In this document: positions 44,501 to 53,081 of the stretch, one piece after another
Layout of the letters: every line of letters starts with the position of its first letter
Position numbering within the stretch: position 1 is the first letter of the stretch
Origin: G963664835 sp963664835
Lineage (GTDB): Bacteria; Chloroflexota; UBA6077; FW602-bin22; JBCLEL01
Length of the DNA: 64,000 bases
Direction of reading: 5' to 3'
Assembly: GCA_963664835.2 (NCBI GenBank)
Contig: CAXXUG010000027.1
Coordinates: forward strand, 42,396 to 106,395
Notes under the pieces: model-generated
The model's database searches: none
The model's input: only the letters and a program-made list of their open reading frames with translations
What the model was told of the DNA's origin: nothing
Program-made: the position numbers and the translations under genes

Positions 44501-46039
44501 TCAACCAGTTCGCCCAGAGGGGTTTGATATAGGTGGAGCGCCGGCCGCGGCTGGCTCGGACTCGGTCTCCGAGATCGGGTTTTGCCACTGCGTCATCATC
44601 GCCGAGGCGGCGAGGCCGATTGCGACCAACGCCAGGGGCATAAAGAAAACGTCTCGCGTCGCCAGCGCCAGAGATTCGCGGAAGCTCTCTACAACCGCGG
44701 CATCGGTCTCTGCGCTGTCACCGGCTAGAACTAGAGACGGATCCGGTGCAGGCCCGCCAAGGTAACCCTCCAATCGCCATATGTGAAAAGAGCCCATGGC
44801 GCCTATGCCTATCGCACTGCCCAAATTGCGGAAGAACATCACCAGACTGGTTGCTACACCAAGCATCCGGGGCTCGACCGAGTTCTGTAACGCAAGCATG
44901 TGAGCCGGACTGCCAATGCCGCACCCGGCGCCGGCGATCGCCATCGCGATTACGAAATCGGTCAATGAGCTCGACGTGTCGATTCTGACCAGGAGCAGGT
45001 AGCCTATGCCTATTAGAGTGAAGCAGGCGAGACTGAGGGTCCGATAGCCCAAGGGTCGCACAAGAGGGCCGGCAATCGCGGCCATGATCGACCAACCAAA
45101 GACCATCGGCGTCAGAGCAGCGCCGGCGTTCAGAGCTGTCCCTCCGGTTACCGCTTGGGCCAGGAGCGGAACGAACGCCGGCAGGGAGAATGCCGCCCAG
45201 CCGAATGTCAAGCTCGCAATGACTCCGAGAGTGACCATCCGCCGGCGGAAGAGCTCCAGCGGTATCGTCGGCAACTGGACCCGGCTCTGCCGGCGGACGA
45301 ACAAGACAATCAGCAGAACGCTGACGACGACCAACAGCAGAGCCTGGATCTGCTGACCCTGCTGGCGAGCCATCAACATCGCGTTGAGAAGGGCGAAGAC
45401 GCCGCCGGCCAGTAGTCCGGAGCCTAGGGCGTCGACGCGCGCCCGGCCCGCCTCGCGGGTTGGCTCCTTAAGAAAGAAGCCCAAGCTCAGCAACGGAATC
45501 AGGCTGACGGGAACGTTTACGAAGAATATCCATCGCCACCCAATGGACTCGGTAATCAGCGCTCCCAACCCGGGTCCAATTACCGCCGAGATTGCCCACA
45601 TCGAAGCGATAGCGCCCTGGAACTGTCCTCTTCGTTCAGGCGGGTGCAGATCGCCCACAATCGCGAACACAAGGGCGAAGATCGCTGCTCCGCCGACACC
45701 CTGAAGTGCCCGGAACGCGATGAGTTGAGGCATCGATTGGGACATGCCGCAAAGGATCGAAGCCAATACGAAGATTGCAAGACCGCCCAAATAGAGCCTC
45801 TTGCGCCCGTAGACGTCGGAGAGCCGGCCAAATATGGGTATGGCCGTGGTTGAAACGAGCGCATATAGCGAGAAGACCCAGCTGAACAGGTCAAGTCCGC
45901 CCAACTGGGCGACGATAGTGGGCATGGCCGTTCCCACGATGTTTGCATCCAGGGCGGCGAGCAGCATGCCAGTGCCGGTGGCAAATGTGAGCAGTACCGT
46001 GCCCACGGTGAGAGGCGGGTACCGCTGGGTGTCAGTCAC
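44501..46039 (-). CDS. MFS drug exporter, DHA2 (EmrB/QacA) type
   Basis: This 512-residue major facilitator with about 14 predicted helices is the DHA2 length. It exchanges drugs for protons in characterised relatives. Motif A appears as GRLSDVYGRKRLYL, and the antiporter motif C region as AVIGPGLGALI. It starts at GTG 46039. The C-terminal tail (SETESEPAAAGAPP) is soluble. Upstream in the same direction is the Ldh copy 2 gene, 113 bases away. Confidence 0.9.
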   Translation of the reverse strand: MTDTQRYPPLTVGTVLLTFATGTGMLLAALDANIVGTAMPTIVAQLGGLDLFSWVFSLYALVSTTAIPIFGRLSDVYGRKRLYLGGLAIFVLASILCGMSQSMPQLIAFRALQGVGGAAIFALVFAIVGDLHPPERRGQFQGAIASMWAISAVIGPGLGALITESIGWRWIFFVNVPVSLIPLLSLGFFLKEPTREAGRARVDALGSGLLAGGVFALLNAMLMARQQGQQIQALLLVVVSVLLIVLFVRRQSRVQLPTIPLELFRRRMVTLGVIASLTFGWAAFSLPAFVPLLAQAVTGGTALNAGAALTPMVFGWSIMAAIAGPLVRPLGYRTLSLACFTLIGIGYLLLVRIDTSSSLTDFVIAMAIAGAGCGIGSPAHMLALQNSVEPRMLGVATSLVMFFRNLGSAIGIGAMGSFHIWRLEGYLGGPAPDPSLVLAGDSAETDAAVVESFRESLALATRDVFFMPLALVAIGLAASAMMTQWQNPISETESEPAAAGAPPISNPSGRTG

Positions 46040-46152
46040 GAATAACGATTCTCGGGGACAATCCTTGTCCGCAGATACCAGTGTTACATCAACAGAGTGA
46101 GAGTCTCATAGCACGCGGTAAGGGACGCCGGCGCGGGGACTCGCACTAGCAG

Positions 46153-47193
46153 CTACTCGATTTGGGCGACGTCGACGCCGACGCTACGTCCGGCCTCGAC
46201 GAGTCCGTCCCAGGTCGCCTCTGGTACCGCGACGCCCTCACGCGTCCGTTGTTCGCGTGCCCTGAGCTCCGGCTCGCCGGGAAGGAGGACCTCGTCAAAT
46301 CCGGGTGCCGGCGGGACGTCCTTGATTCGGCGGAGCTTGAAGTCGGCGACATCTGAATAGCTGCCATCGGGCCGGAACGCGTTTGGGTCGATTGCAATTA
46401 TCAGTGTGCCGCCTTGGGCGCCGTCTTCGGCATAAATGTCCCCCGGAACCAGAGCACCGCAGAGTAGTTCTACAAGCATTGATATCGAGTAACCCTTGTG
46501 GCCGCCGAACGGCAGAAGCATCCCGCCGTCGTAGAAGTCGGCCGGCTTTACACTGGGATTACCGTGCTTGTCGAGGATCGCACCCGGCGGCAGGTCGGAG
46601 TTCTTGGCCCGGGCGAACTGAATCTTGCCTTCGGCGATGAACGACGTGGCGATGTCCATCGCCATTGCCGGCATATCGCCGGCCGGCGCGCCAAACGCAA
46701 GTGGATTGGTGCCAAGGGCGCGGGCGGCGCCTCCGAACGGCGCGGTCGTCGTCGGCCCCGTTCCGCCGGAGCCGCCAACCATCACCAACGAGATCATTCC
46801 CTGCTCGGCCGCCTGCTCGACCCACTCGCCGAGGCGTCCGATATGATGGCAGCGCACCACCGAGACCAAAGAAATCTTGCTCTGCTTCGCCTTGCGAATC
46901 GCGACCTCGGTCCCGTAGTGAGCTGCGACGTGGCCGAAAGTCCATCTCCCATCGACGAGCGCGGTAGTCTCGGTCTCTTCGAGGATCTCCGGCGTCACAT
47001 CGGGCACCATGTTGCCTTCCTTTATCCGGTCGACATAGACCGGAACGCGAAGCACGCCATGTGAATCATGGCCGGCAAGATTGCTGCCCACCAACACCTC
47101 GGCCATGAGATTGGCTGAATCATCCAGGGCTCCTGCCCCGGCAAATATGGTTCGGACTACGGACCGGAGTCGTTTCGCCGACACGTTGAGCAC
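46153..47193 (-). CDS. Ldh-family oxidoreductase, copy 2
   Basis: This 346-residue malate/L-lactate-type dehydrogenase is a paralogue of the gene at 34536. Family marks are AGHDSHGVLR, CHHIGRLGEWVEQAAEQG and LPFGGHKGYSI. The start is GTG 47193, preceded by GGAGGT 8 bases away, which gives almost exactly the length of copy 1. An earlier reading from 47274 adds 27 unsupported residues. It probably oxidises a 2-hydroxy acid. It lies upstream of the MFS exporter on the same strand. Confidence 0.88.
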   Translation of the reverse strand: MLNVSAKRLRSVVRTIFAGAGALDDSANLMAEVLVGSNLAGHDSHGVLRVPVYVDRIKEGNMVPDVTPEILEETETTALVDGRWTFGHVAAHYGTEVAIRKAKQSKISLVSVVRCHHIGRLGEWVEQAAEQGMISLVMVGGSGGTGPTTTAPFGGAARALGTNPLAFGAPAGDMPAMAMDIATSFIAEGKIQFARAKNSDLPPGAILDKHGNPSVKPADFYDGGMLLPFGGHKGYSISMLVELLCGALVPGDIYAEDGAQGGTLIIAIDPNAFRPDGSYSDVADFKLRRIKDVPPAPGFDEVLLPGEPELRAREQRTREGVAVPEATWDGLVEAGRSVGVDVAQIE

Positions 47194-47346
47194 GGGTAAA
47201 TACCTCCACAAGATCATGGAATCTCTCGAGGGCGAGAAGATTGAATCCCATCCTCCAGCACTGAAGTTTAACACCCACTGGCGTTGAGTATGGTCTGGAT
47301 GCGGATTTCGGGGCGGGAACCCTGGGACCGGGCTAGTCGGACTGGA

Positions 47347-48246
47347 TTAGCCTGCGTCAGGCCCTATCAAGTGGCCGATGGGCACACCCAACGCGTCGGC
47401 GATCCTGAGGACTGCGCCGATCGTCAAATTCTGCTTGCCGCGTTCCACCATGCTGATGTAGGTGCGATCCAACCCGGAGGCGTTGGCGAGATCACGCTGG
47501 GTCATTTTCCGGCTGGTGCGGATCGAGTTGATGCGCCGGCCCATCGCCGTCAGGTGATCTTGCAGGGTAAAGCTCTGGTTTCCCAGACCGACGAGCCGGC
47601 GCGCCTCGCTCACCGCCTCGGAGGCGTTTAGACCGATGGCGTCGCAGCCAATCGCAGAGAGATCGAGGTCGATGCCCTCCAGGGCGCATCCACCGAGCAG
47701 CAGTTTAGGCGTTGGGTCTAGCTTGGACAACGCGTCTGCCGCCAGCTTGGCATTGGGCAAGGATTGAGGCACGGTCGAAGACAACGCGACTAGGTCAGCT
47801 TGGGTTTGTTTTGCAAAATCGGCAAGGTCGCCGGCCGGCGCGGAGCCAGCGAGGAAAACGACCTGCCAACCGTCGAACAGGAGAAAATCTGCCACCATCC
47901 GGGCGCCGATGAAGTGCTCGTCACCGTCTAGCGGAGCCACGACAGCGCGGAAGCCGAGCTCTTGGCGGGCCGGCATTCTTTCCAACATGAGGTCCATCAT
48001 GGCAAGGGCGATAGAGGTGGCCAAGTGCTCTTGAGCCACGTTGATTTTGCCCTCGTGCCAGAGCTCCCCAATCGCCACCTGAGTCGGCCACAACATGTCC
48101 AGATAGACGGCGGAGGCGCCCATGCCGCGGCCAAGTGCGTCCTCTACTACCCTTCGGGCAGTCTCCCTTTCGCCGGACAAGACGGCAGTTTGGTACCGGC
48201 CTCTGAGCAAATGGAGGTCGCTATTTCCTCGCATCGAAGATCTCAC
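47347..48246 (-). CDS. CarH-like cobalamin-binding regulator with C-terminal XRE domain
   Basis: This 299-residue protein has three parts. Residues 10-95 form a four-helix B12 cap with the W-x9-EH motif (Trp63, Glu73, His74) that marks the CarH/LitR light sensors. Residues 98-230 form a B12-binding Rossmann domain with DEHFIG (Asp109, His111, Gly114), LSSTV and LLLGGC. Residues 238-295 form an XRE helix-turn-helix (MTQRDLANASGLDRTYISMVERG). Known CarH proteins have an N-terminal MerR-type domain instead. Coenzyme-B12 and light-dependent DNA binding is inferred. The start is GTG 48246 or ATG 48234. A palindromic promoter lies upstream. Confidence 0.85.
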   Translation of the reverse strand: MRSSMRGNSDLHLLRGRYQTAVLSGERETARRVVEDALGRGMGASAVYLDMLWPTQVAIGELWHEGKINVAQEHLATSIALAMMDLMLERMPARQELGFRAVVAPLDGDEHFIGARMVADFLLFDGWQVVFLAGSAPAGDLADFAKQTQADLVALSSTVPQSLPNAKLAADALSKLDPTPKLLLGGCALEGIDLDLSAIGCDAIGLNASEAVSEARRLVGLGNQSFTLQDHLTAMGRRINSIRTSRKMTQRDLANASGLDRTYISMVERGKQNLTIGAVLRIADALGVPIGHLIGPDAG

Positions 48247-48421
48247 GTCCCCCGTCTGGATATCGATCTACTTCGCCCATCTCAATGCGGTCGAGCCACG
48301 ACATCATCACCATTGCACCCTTCCGAACTCTAGAGAGCTTCTAACAGTCCGGGATTTCAATACCAGTTGCAAACCGGCTAACCCCTCAACTATGGGTACA
48401 TCATCTTAACGAAAAACTCGC
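48247..48421. other. Leader of the B12/XRE regulator gene
   Basis: This stretch separates the regulator start from the palindromic promoter. No gene or RNA structure was recognised. A minus-strand TATAAT (complement of 48428-48433) could drive the regulator with a leader of about 180 bases. Confidence 0.35.
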
Positions 48422-48472
48422 ATGTAGATTATATTTGACATTTCCCCGTTGTGAGGTTACTATAATCTACAT
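48422..48472 (+). promoter_or_regulatory. Promoter flanked by perfect 12-bp inverted repeat
   Basis: ATGTAGATTATA (48422-48433) and TATAATCTACAT (48461-48472) are perfect inverted repeats 27 bases apart. The right arm contains TATAAT (48461-48466) and TTGACA lies at 48435-48440, with a 20-base spacer, longer than the usual 17. Beyond the arms, TCGCATGT recurs on both sides with a 4-base offset. The left arm gives a second TATAAT on the minus strand, so the element could control both directions. It is probably bound by the adjacent regulator. Confidence 0.7.
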
Positions 48473-48474
48473 AC

Positions 48475-48594
48475 ATGCGAAATATAACACACATTCGCCG
48501 CGATGCAAGCCATTTGGCGTGCACGTGCGGGGAAGTCGTTCTCCTCGGTCGTGTCGAACGCGGGCCGTGGTCATTCTTGGACAAGAATGCGTAA
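48475..48594 (+). CDS. Possible leaderless small protein with CxC motif
   Basis: An ATG lies only 8 bases after the TATAAT of the palindromic promoter, so a transcript would be nearly leaderless. The 39-residue frame contains ACTCGEVVLLG, a Cys-x-Cys motif. Just after the stop, another frame continues with a protein-like DLHEFLTKIRNNPSGKELLE stretch (to about 48671), so a frameshift in a gene of about 65 residues is possible. Coding status uncertain. Confidence 0.35.
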   Translation: MRNITHIRRDASHLACTCGEVVLLGRVERGPWSFLDKNA

Positions 48595-48778
48595 CAGGCG
48601 ACCTACACGAGTTTCTGACGAAGATTCGGAACAATCCTTCAGGAAAGGAGTTGCTTGAGATGGACGGATAGATGCAGTGAGGAGCCGGCGACCGTCGGCA
48701 TTTCCGGCGATACGGGTATTTCACAACCGATCCTTCAGCGAGTCGAATCCAAAACAATTGTCAAGGAGCAGCGAGCAG

Positions 48779-48985
48779 ATGGAAATAATTCAGATAATAG
48801 CTGTCGTTCTGGCGGCGGTAGGAGCATTGAACTGGGGTCTGGTCGGACTATTCAGATTCGACCTGGTTGCCTTCATAGCCGGCGGCGCGAAGTTCGGAGA
48901 AACTAATGCGTTCTCCCGGCTGGTCTACATTCTAGTCGCAATCGCCGGCGTGGTATCCCTGACGGTGATTGGCGAACTGACCTAG
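48779..48985 (+). CDS. DUF378 small membrane protein
   Basis: This 68-residue protein has two membrane helices and the ALNWGLVGLF and SRLVYILVAIAGV blocks that define DUF378. ATG at 48779 has AGGAG about 10 bases upstream. It lies about 310 bases downstream of the palindromic promoter and could be a target of the B12/XRE regulator. Function unknown. Confidence 0.85.
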   Translation: MEIIQIIAVVLAAVGALNWGLVGLFRFDLVAFIAGGAKFGETNAFSRLVYILVAIAGVVSLTVIGELT

Positions 48986-49022
48986 GCCGTATCGCTCCAC
49001 CAAAGCCACGCCATGACCATTC

Positions 49023-49056
49023 GCGGCTAGCCGTTGGGATAACAATGGCTAGCCGC
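49023..49056 (+). terminator. Strong hairpin downstream of DUF378 gene
   Basis: GCGGCTAGCC (49023-49032) and GGCTAGCCGC (49047-49056) form a perfect 10-bp stem around a 14-base loop, 37 bases after the DUF378 stop. No T-run follows, so termination strength is uncertain. Confidence 0.5.
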
Positions 49057-49073
49057 ACCTCCTCTCCCGACAC

Positions 49074-49102
49074 CTCTCAGAGAAAGTCTCCCAATCTGAG
49101 AG
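49074..49102 (+). other. Second hairpin downstream of DUF378 gene
   Basis: CTCTCAGA (49074-49081) and TCTGAGAG (49095-49102) form an 8-bp stem with a 13-base loop, 17 bases after the first hairpin. Together they could end the DUF378 transcript or bind a regulator. Confidence 0.4.
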
Positions 49103-49222
49103 TCGAGTCGCGATTTGGTGTAGCGAGCAGGATAGAATAATGCTAACGCCGGCGGGCATACTCTGGCCGGCCGGCGACGTGAGAAACAATTCATATACTG
49201 GCTAGGCTAACCAGGAGGCACC

Positions 49223-49267
49223 TTGCGGGTCCGGACTCTGCCCATGATCCGTACACAGATATCATGA
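49223..49267 (+). CDS. Possible 14-residue leader peptide
   Basis: A strong AGGAGG (49213-49218) precedes a TTG that opens MRVRTLPMIRTQIS. The stop TGA overlaps the ATG of the phosphodiesterase as ATGA. The phosphodiesterase has no ribosome site of its own, so translational coupling through this short frame is likely. Confidence 0.45.
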   Translation: MRVRTLPMIRTQIS

Positions 49268-49752
49268 GTAGGATCGTCGTCTTTGGGGACACACACTTGG
49301 CCAACGGCAGGCGATCGGACCTTTACGAACAGCTCGTGTCCGACCTGGCCGGCTGCGACTTCGCAATCCACACTGGTGACATTGTCTCGGTTTCAACGCT
49401 GGAGATGCTCCAGGACCTGGCGGAGATAGTCGCCGTATACGGGAACGTTTGCCATCCCGAGCTGTGGCTCAAGCTACGCCGGCGCGAGATCGTGGAGTCC
49501 GATGGAGTGCGGATCGGGGTTCTGCACGGAGACGGATCCTACTCAGCCAACCACGCCGCCCGAGCCGCGTTCCCAAACGAGGACTTGGATTTGGTCGTAT
49601 TCGGACACAGTCACCGACGACTGAAGGAAACATATAACGACAGACTGCTACTGAATCCGGGATCGGCGTGCCAACCTCGCGGCGAAAGGCGGTCTCACGC
49701 TGTAGTGACCACACAACCCGAGCTCTCGATAGAGTTCGTGATCGCGAATTGA
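49264..49752 (+). CDS. Metallophosphoesterase, YfcE/MJ0936 family
   Basis: This 162-residue calcineurin-like phosphoesterase has all metal motifs: GDTH (near residue 8), HTGDI (near 36), VYGNVC (near 58), LHGDGS and FGHSHR (near 117). Relatives hydrolyse phosphodiesters in the cytoplasm. Its start overlaps the short upstream frame at 49223, and its 3' end converges on map. Physiological substrate unknown. Confidence 0.9.
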   Translation: MSRIVVFGDTHLANGRRSDLYEQLVSDLAGCDFAIHTGDIVSVSTLEMLQDLAEIVAVYGNVCHPELWLKLRRREIVESDGVRIGVLHGDGSYSANHAARAAFPNEDLDLVVFGHSHRRLKETYNDRLLLNPGSACQPRGERRSHAVVTTQPELSIEFVIAN

Positions 49753-49771
49753 TCGGCCGGCGGAGAGCGCT

Positions 49772-50560
49772 CTACAGCGCGGTCAGGATCTGCGGTCCTT
49801 GGGCAGTTACAGCTATCGTGTGCTCGAACTGAGCTGATCTGGATCCATCTACCGTGCAGACTGTCCAGCCATCTTCCAGCAGCCTGGCGGCAGGCCCGCC
49901 GGCGTTAATCATCGGTTCAATCGTAAACACCATTCCGGGCCGGATTTCGAATCCAGTGCCCGGCACGCCGTAGTGGAGCACGGTCGGTTCTTCGTGAAGA
50001 GAACGACCGACGCCGTGACCGGATAGCTCGCGCACCACAGCGAAACCGGCCCCTTCGGCGTGTCGTTGAATCGCGGCGCCCACGTCGCCGACACGGGCGC
50101 CAGGTCGAGCACGCTCGATACCGCGCTCCAAGCATTGGCGGGTGACATCCAAAAGCCGCTGAGTCTGGCCGTCAATCGAACCTATCGCGAAAGTCTTGCA
50201 GGAGTCCCCGATCCAACCCTTGTAGCTCAGGCCTATGTCTATCCCGACGATCTCACCTTCACGCAGCTCCCGGCGAGGACTGGGGATGCCGTGGCAAATC
50301 ACGCTATCGATCGCGACGCATATTGCCGCTGGAAACGGCCGGCGGCTCTCCTCCTCAGTCCGGCCTGTCCTCCCGCCATAGCCCTTGTATACGGGAATGG
50401 CGCCCCTTGCCCGGATGAACTCTTCACAGATGCGGTCGAGCTCGCCGGTCGTGACGCCGGGCACGACGTGGCCACTGATGTGCTCGAACGCCTCGGCGAC
50501 GAGCCGGCCGCTCTCGCGCAGCCGGCGGATTTGCCTAGGGGACTTCAGCTTGACTGGCAT
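49772..50560 (-). CDS. map: Methionine aminopeptidase, type I
   Basis: This 262-residue type I methionine aminopeptidase removes the initiator Met from new proteins. Metal ligands are the two Asp in DIGLSYKGWIGDS, His in LSGHGVGRSLHEEP, Glu in VFTIEPMI and Glu in AQFEHTI. Length and motif order are standard. No strong ribosome site precedes ATG 50560. It stands apart from ribosomal protein genes, where map is often found. Confidence 0.95.
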   Translation of the reverse strand: MPVKLKSPRQIRRLRESGRLVAEAFEHISGHVVPGVTTGELDRICEEFIRARGAIPVYKGYGGRTGRTEEESRRPFPAAICVAIDSVICHGIPSPRRELREGEIVGIDIGLSYKGWIGDSCKTFAIGSIDGQTQRLLDVTRQCLERGIERARPGARVGDVGAAIQRHAEGAGFAVVRELSGHGVGRSLHEEPTVLHYGVPGTGFEIRPGMVFTIEPMINAGGPAARLLEDGWTVCTVDGSRSAQFEHTIAVTAQGPQILTAL

Positions 50561-50990
50561 CGCCGGCGCATCGGTGGGGAAGCTTGAACCACGTGTCGGT
50601 CCTCCATATGCGATATGGGTGTTCGCTGCAGAATGCTTCGTAGATGATACTACCGATTAGCTGAGCCGGCGTGCGCGGGCAAAGACCGAAGACGGATTGT
50701 CTTGCTGGCCCGGCAGGTTCGTCCCGTAGTTTCTTGATGGGAACGCGTCCAAGGGAAATATGGGTGTCTTACGTCCCAAGAGCCGTCCCAACCGCCGGTC
50801 TATGAGCGCACAAGGCGGAGTCAAAGGACCCGTTCCGACATGCTAATGTCACGGCTTGGACCCGTGGAGGTGGCTGCGAGTGCCAATCTCGGTTCCAGGT
50901 GACGCGTCAATATGGTACCATGTCGCCGGCGTGGAACAATTCCCCTACACGGAATCTCAAACCCGGCGTGGCTGTTGGCGAGGTGATCCA
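50561..50990. other. Divergent intergenic region, nothing recognised
   Basis: This 430-base gap lies between map and the Yip1-like gene. Promoters for both should be here. No RNA gene or convincing open frame was seen; the upstream extension of the Yip1 frame is not protein-like. Confidence 0.4.
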
Positions 50991-51527
50991 ATGATAGACC
51001 GAATGTTGGGCGCGGCCCAGTTGAGTGCAGACACTTTCGAGGATGTTGAGAGGGATCGCGGCGCCACAATACAGGCGTTGCTCGTGGTGATCATCGTCAC
51101 TATCGCCAGCGTGGTCGGCCAGTTGTTGGGTGGCGGGGAAGGTTCCGGTGTGGTCGAGGCGCTGGCCGTCGGCGTGATACGAGGAGTGGCAAGCTGGGCC
51201 ATATGGGCGCTGGTAATCTGGATCGTCGGAAGCACGATTCTGAGAACGGAGCAGACTGAAGCAGACTGGGGGCAACTCGCGCGCGGTACTGGGTTCGCCC
51301 AGACCCCTGGGATTCTGAACGTATTCGGCTTTATCCCGGCGGTCGGAGGGCTCATCACATTCGCCACATTCATCTGGACGTTCGTGGCTATGGTGATTGC
51401 CGTACGGCAATGTTTGGACTACACCTCGACCTTGCGGGCGTTCTTCGCGATACTGATTTCTTTCATCCCGGTGGTCATCATCAACTTCATCGTTATCATG
51501 CTGATAGGTGGGGTACAGCCGTCCTAA
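50991..51527 (+). CDS. Yip1-family membrane protein
   Basis: This 178-residue protein starts at ATG 50991, where GAGGTG lies 5 bases upstream. An N-terminal soluble piece (ADTFEDVERDRGATIQAL) leads to four or five membrane helices, with a GTGFAQTPGILNVFGFIPAVG block that matches bacterial Yip1 domain proteins. Function in bacteria is unknown. It is not clearly in an operon. Confidence 0.75.
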   Translation: MIDRMLGAAQLSADTFEDVERDRGATIQALLVVIIVTIASVVGQLLGGGEGSGVVEALAVGVIRGVASWAIWALVIWIVGSTILRTEQTEADWGQLARGTGFAQTPGILNVFGFIPAVGGLITFATFIWTFVAMVIAVRQCLDYTSTLRAFFAILISFIPVVIINFIVIMLIGGVQPS

Positions 51528-51851
51528 CGCTGGGCCGGCTTACACCCACAAGTCCAGTCCAGATTTACTAACCTCCGGGCCAACTGTCCCTTTGCCCTTC
51601 CCTACCCACACCCCTTTCAGGTATGATTTTTGTGCCGGCCTCCCCACTTGTATCCGTTCGGAGGTTCGGCAATGCGGTGAGGGGTGTCCAAGATCCGGCC
51701 CGGCGCAACCGTGCCGAGGCTTGGATCGCCTAATGACGAATGACTACCCCTCACCTTACCCCACGATTTGGCCCCATTTGTAAGGCACTTACAACATACG
51801 TATGGCGAAGTGGGGTCCGTAAAGCCGCCACAAGGCCTCCAAGGTCACTCC

Positions 51852-52105
51852 GGTCCGCCTGGGGCGGACTGGAATCCAGGCCCCTACGCATTTGCGTTAG
51901 ACTACGTCGTCGTACGAACCACACCTTGAATCGACCGCTTGTCGAAATCGGGGGGACGGAGTGACGATTGGGGCGCCGGTTTGCGGATCTTCTATACGGT
52001 GGCTCGGGACCAGGGTCGGTGGTGGGTCTGCCGGGAGCGGGGGACAAGCCCCCGCGCTACATTTCCCGTCCCCGCCCCTCTGGATTCCGGCCCGCCCGAG
52101 GCGGG
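51852..52105. repeat. REP-like hairpin cluster with inverted arms
   Basis: The 725-base gap 51528-52252 has no gene but holds three hairpins: GTCCGCC/GGCGGAC (51852-51868), GCGGGGG/CCCCCGC (52037-52055) and CCCGCC/GGCGGG (52091-52105). The outer two carry inverted copies of GGGCGGACTGGAATCCAG (51861-51878) and CTGGATTCCGGCCCGCCC (52080-52097). This is like interspersed REP/MITE-type elements. Confidence 0.5.
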
Positions 52106-52252
52106 TACGGGGCATGCTCTTGACCACCGGAGTGACGATTGTGGTTGCCATCTCACCTGCCTGATATGAGGCCACTTTCGCCTTGACAGGCCGATTTCCA
52201 CAGTTCCGGCTGCCTGAGACGCCAACACATCGGCCAAGAAGGAAAGATTGAA

Positions 52253-53011
52253 ATGCCGTTTTATACCAGAGGCGATGTCCGCATCCACTACGACGAGGTT
52301 GGGTCCGGATTCCCGCTCCTGACGACCCCCGGTGGTGGCTTGAACTCGGTCATCGACGAGTGGCCCACGCAGGTCTTCAACGCGATGGAGGAGTTCAAGA
52401 ACGACTTCCGCTGCATAACCATGGACCAACGCAACGCGAATGGCGGAGAGTCGAGCGGGCCGGTCCAGGTCGAAGACCCGTGGGGGGCTTTCGCCGACGA
52501 TCAGTTGGGATTGATGGACCACCTCGGCATAGGGGAGTTCTTGTTCATGGGATACTGCATCGGCGGTCCTTTTGCACTTAAGCTCATAGAGCGGGCGCCC
52601 GAGCGGGTCCTGGCAGCCGTGCTCTGCCAGCCGGTCGGACATTCCCGGAAAACACCTGACGCGATGTACGACTCTGGCCGCAATCAATGGGGCCCTGAGC
52701 TGTGCGCCCGCAGGCCGGACGTGACGATGGAGTTTGTCGAAGAGTACCTGCACAATCTTTACCGCATCCAGCCGGACTTCGCGTACAGCGTTTCGAGGGA
52801 CTTCGCGCGCTCGTGCCAGACACCGATTCTGGTGATGCCAGACGACACGCCGGCGCACTCCTACGAGGCCGCGATGGACCTTGTCGCACTGGCGCCAAAC
52901 GCCCAAGCGACCGTATATCCCTGGAAGGAGTCAGAGGACACGCTGGCCGATACGATTGACCAGGTGCGCGACTTTCTGCTGTCCCATCGACCAGAGCAAC
53001 CGGCCGGCTGA
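52253..53011 (+). CDS. Alpha/beta hydrolase-fold protein with Cys nucleophile
   Basis: This 252-residue alpha/beta hydrolase has HYDEVGSGFPLLTTPGGG, then MDQRNANGGESS and the nucleophile elbow GYCIGG, where Cys replaces the usual Ser. An Asp in VMPDDTPAHS fits the acid position, but the expected C-terminal GxxH is absent (PWKESEDTLADT). It may be a thiol-type hydrolase like dienelactone hydrolase, or altered in activity. ATG has AAGGAAAG upstream. Confidence 0.78.
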   Translation: MPFYTRGDVRIHYDEVGSGFPLLTTPGGGLNSVIDEWPTQVFNAMEEFKNDFRCITMDQRNANGGESSGPVQVEDPWGAFADDQLGLMDHLGIGEFLFMGYCIGGPFALKLIERAPERVLAAVLCQPVGHSRKTPDAMYDSGRNQWGPELCARRPDVTMEFVEEYLHNLYRIQPDFAYSVSRDFARSCQTPILVMPDDTPAHSYEAAMDLVALAPNAQATVYPWKESEDTLADTIDQVRDFLLSHRPEQPAG

Positions 53012-53081
53012 GGCCAGTGGCGCAGCGGCCCGTATAGGCCGGAGTAGAATAGGGGCTTGACTCGATGAGCGGGAGGACCCA

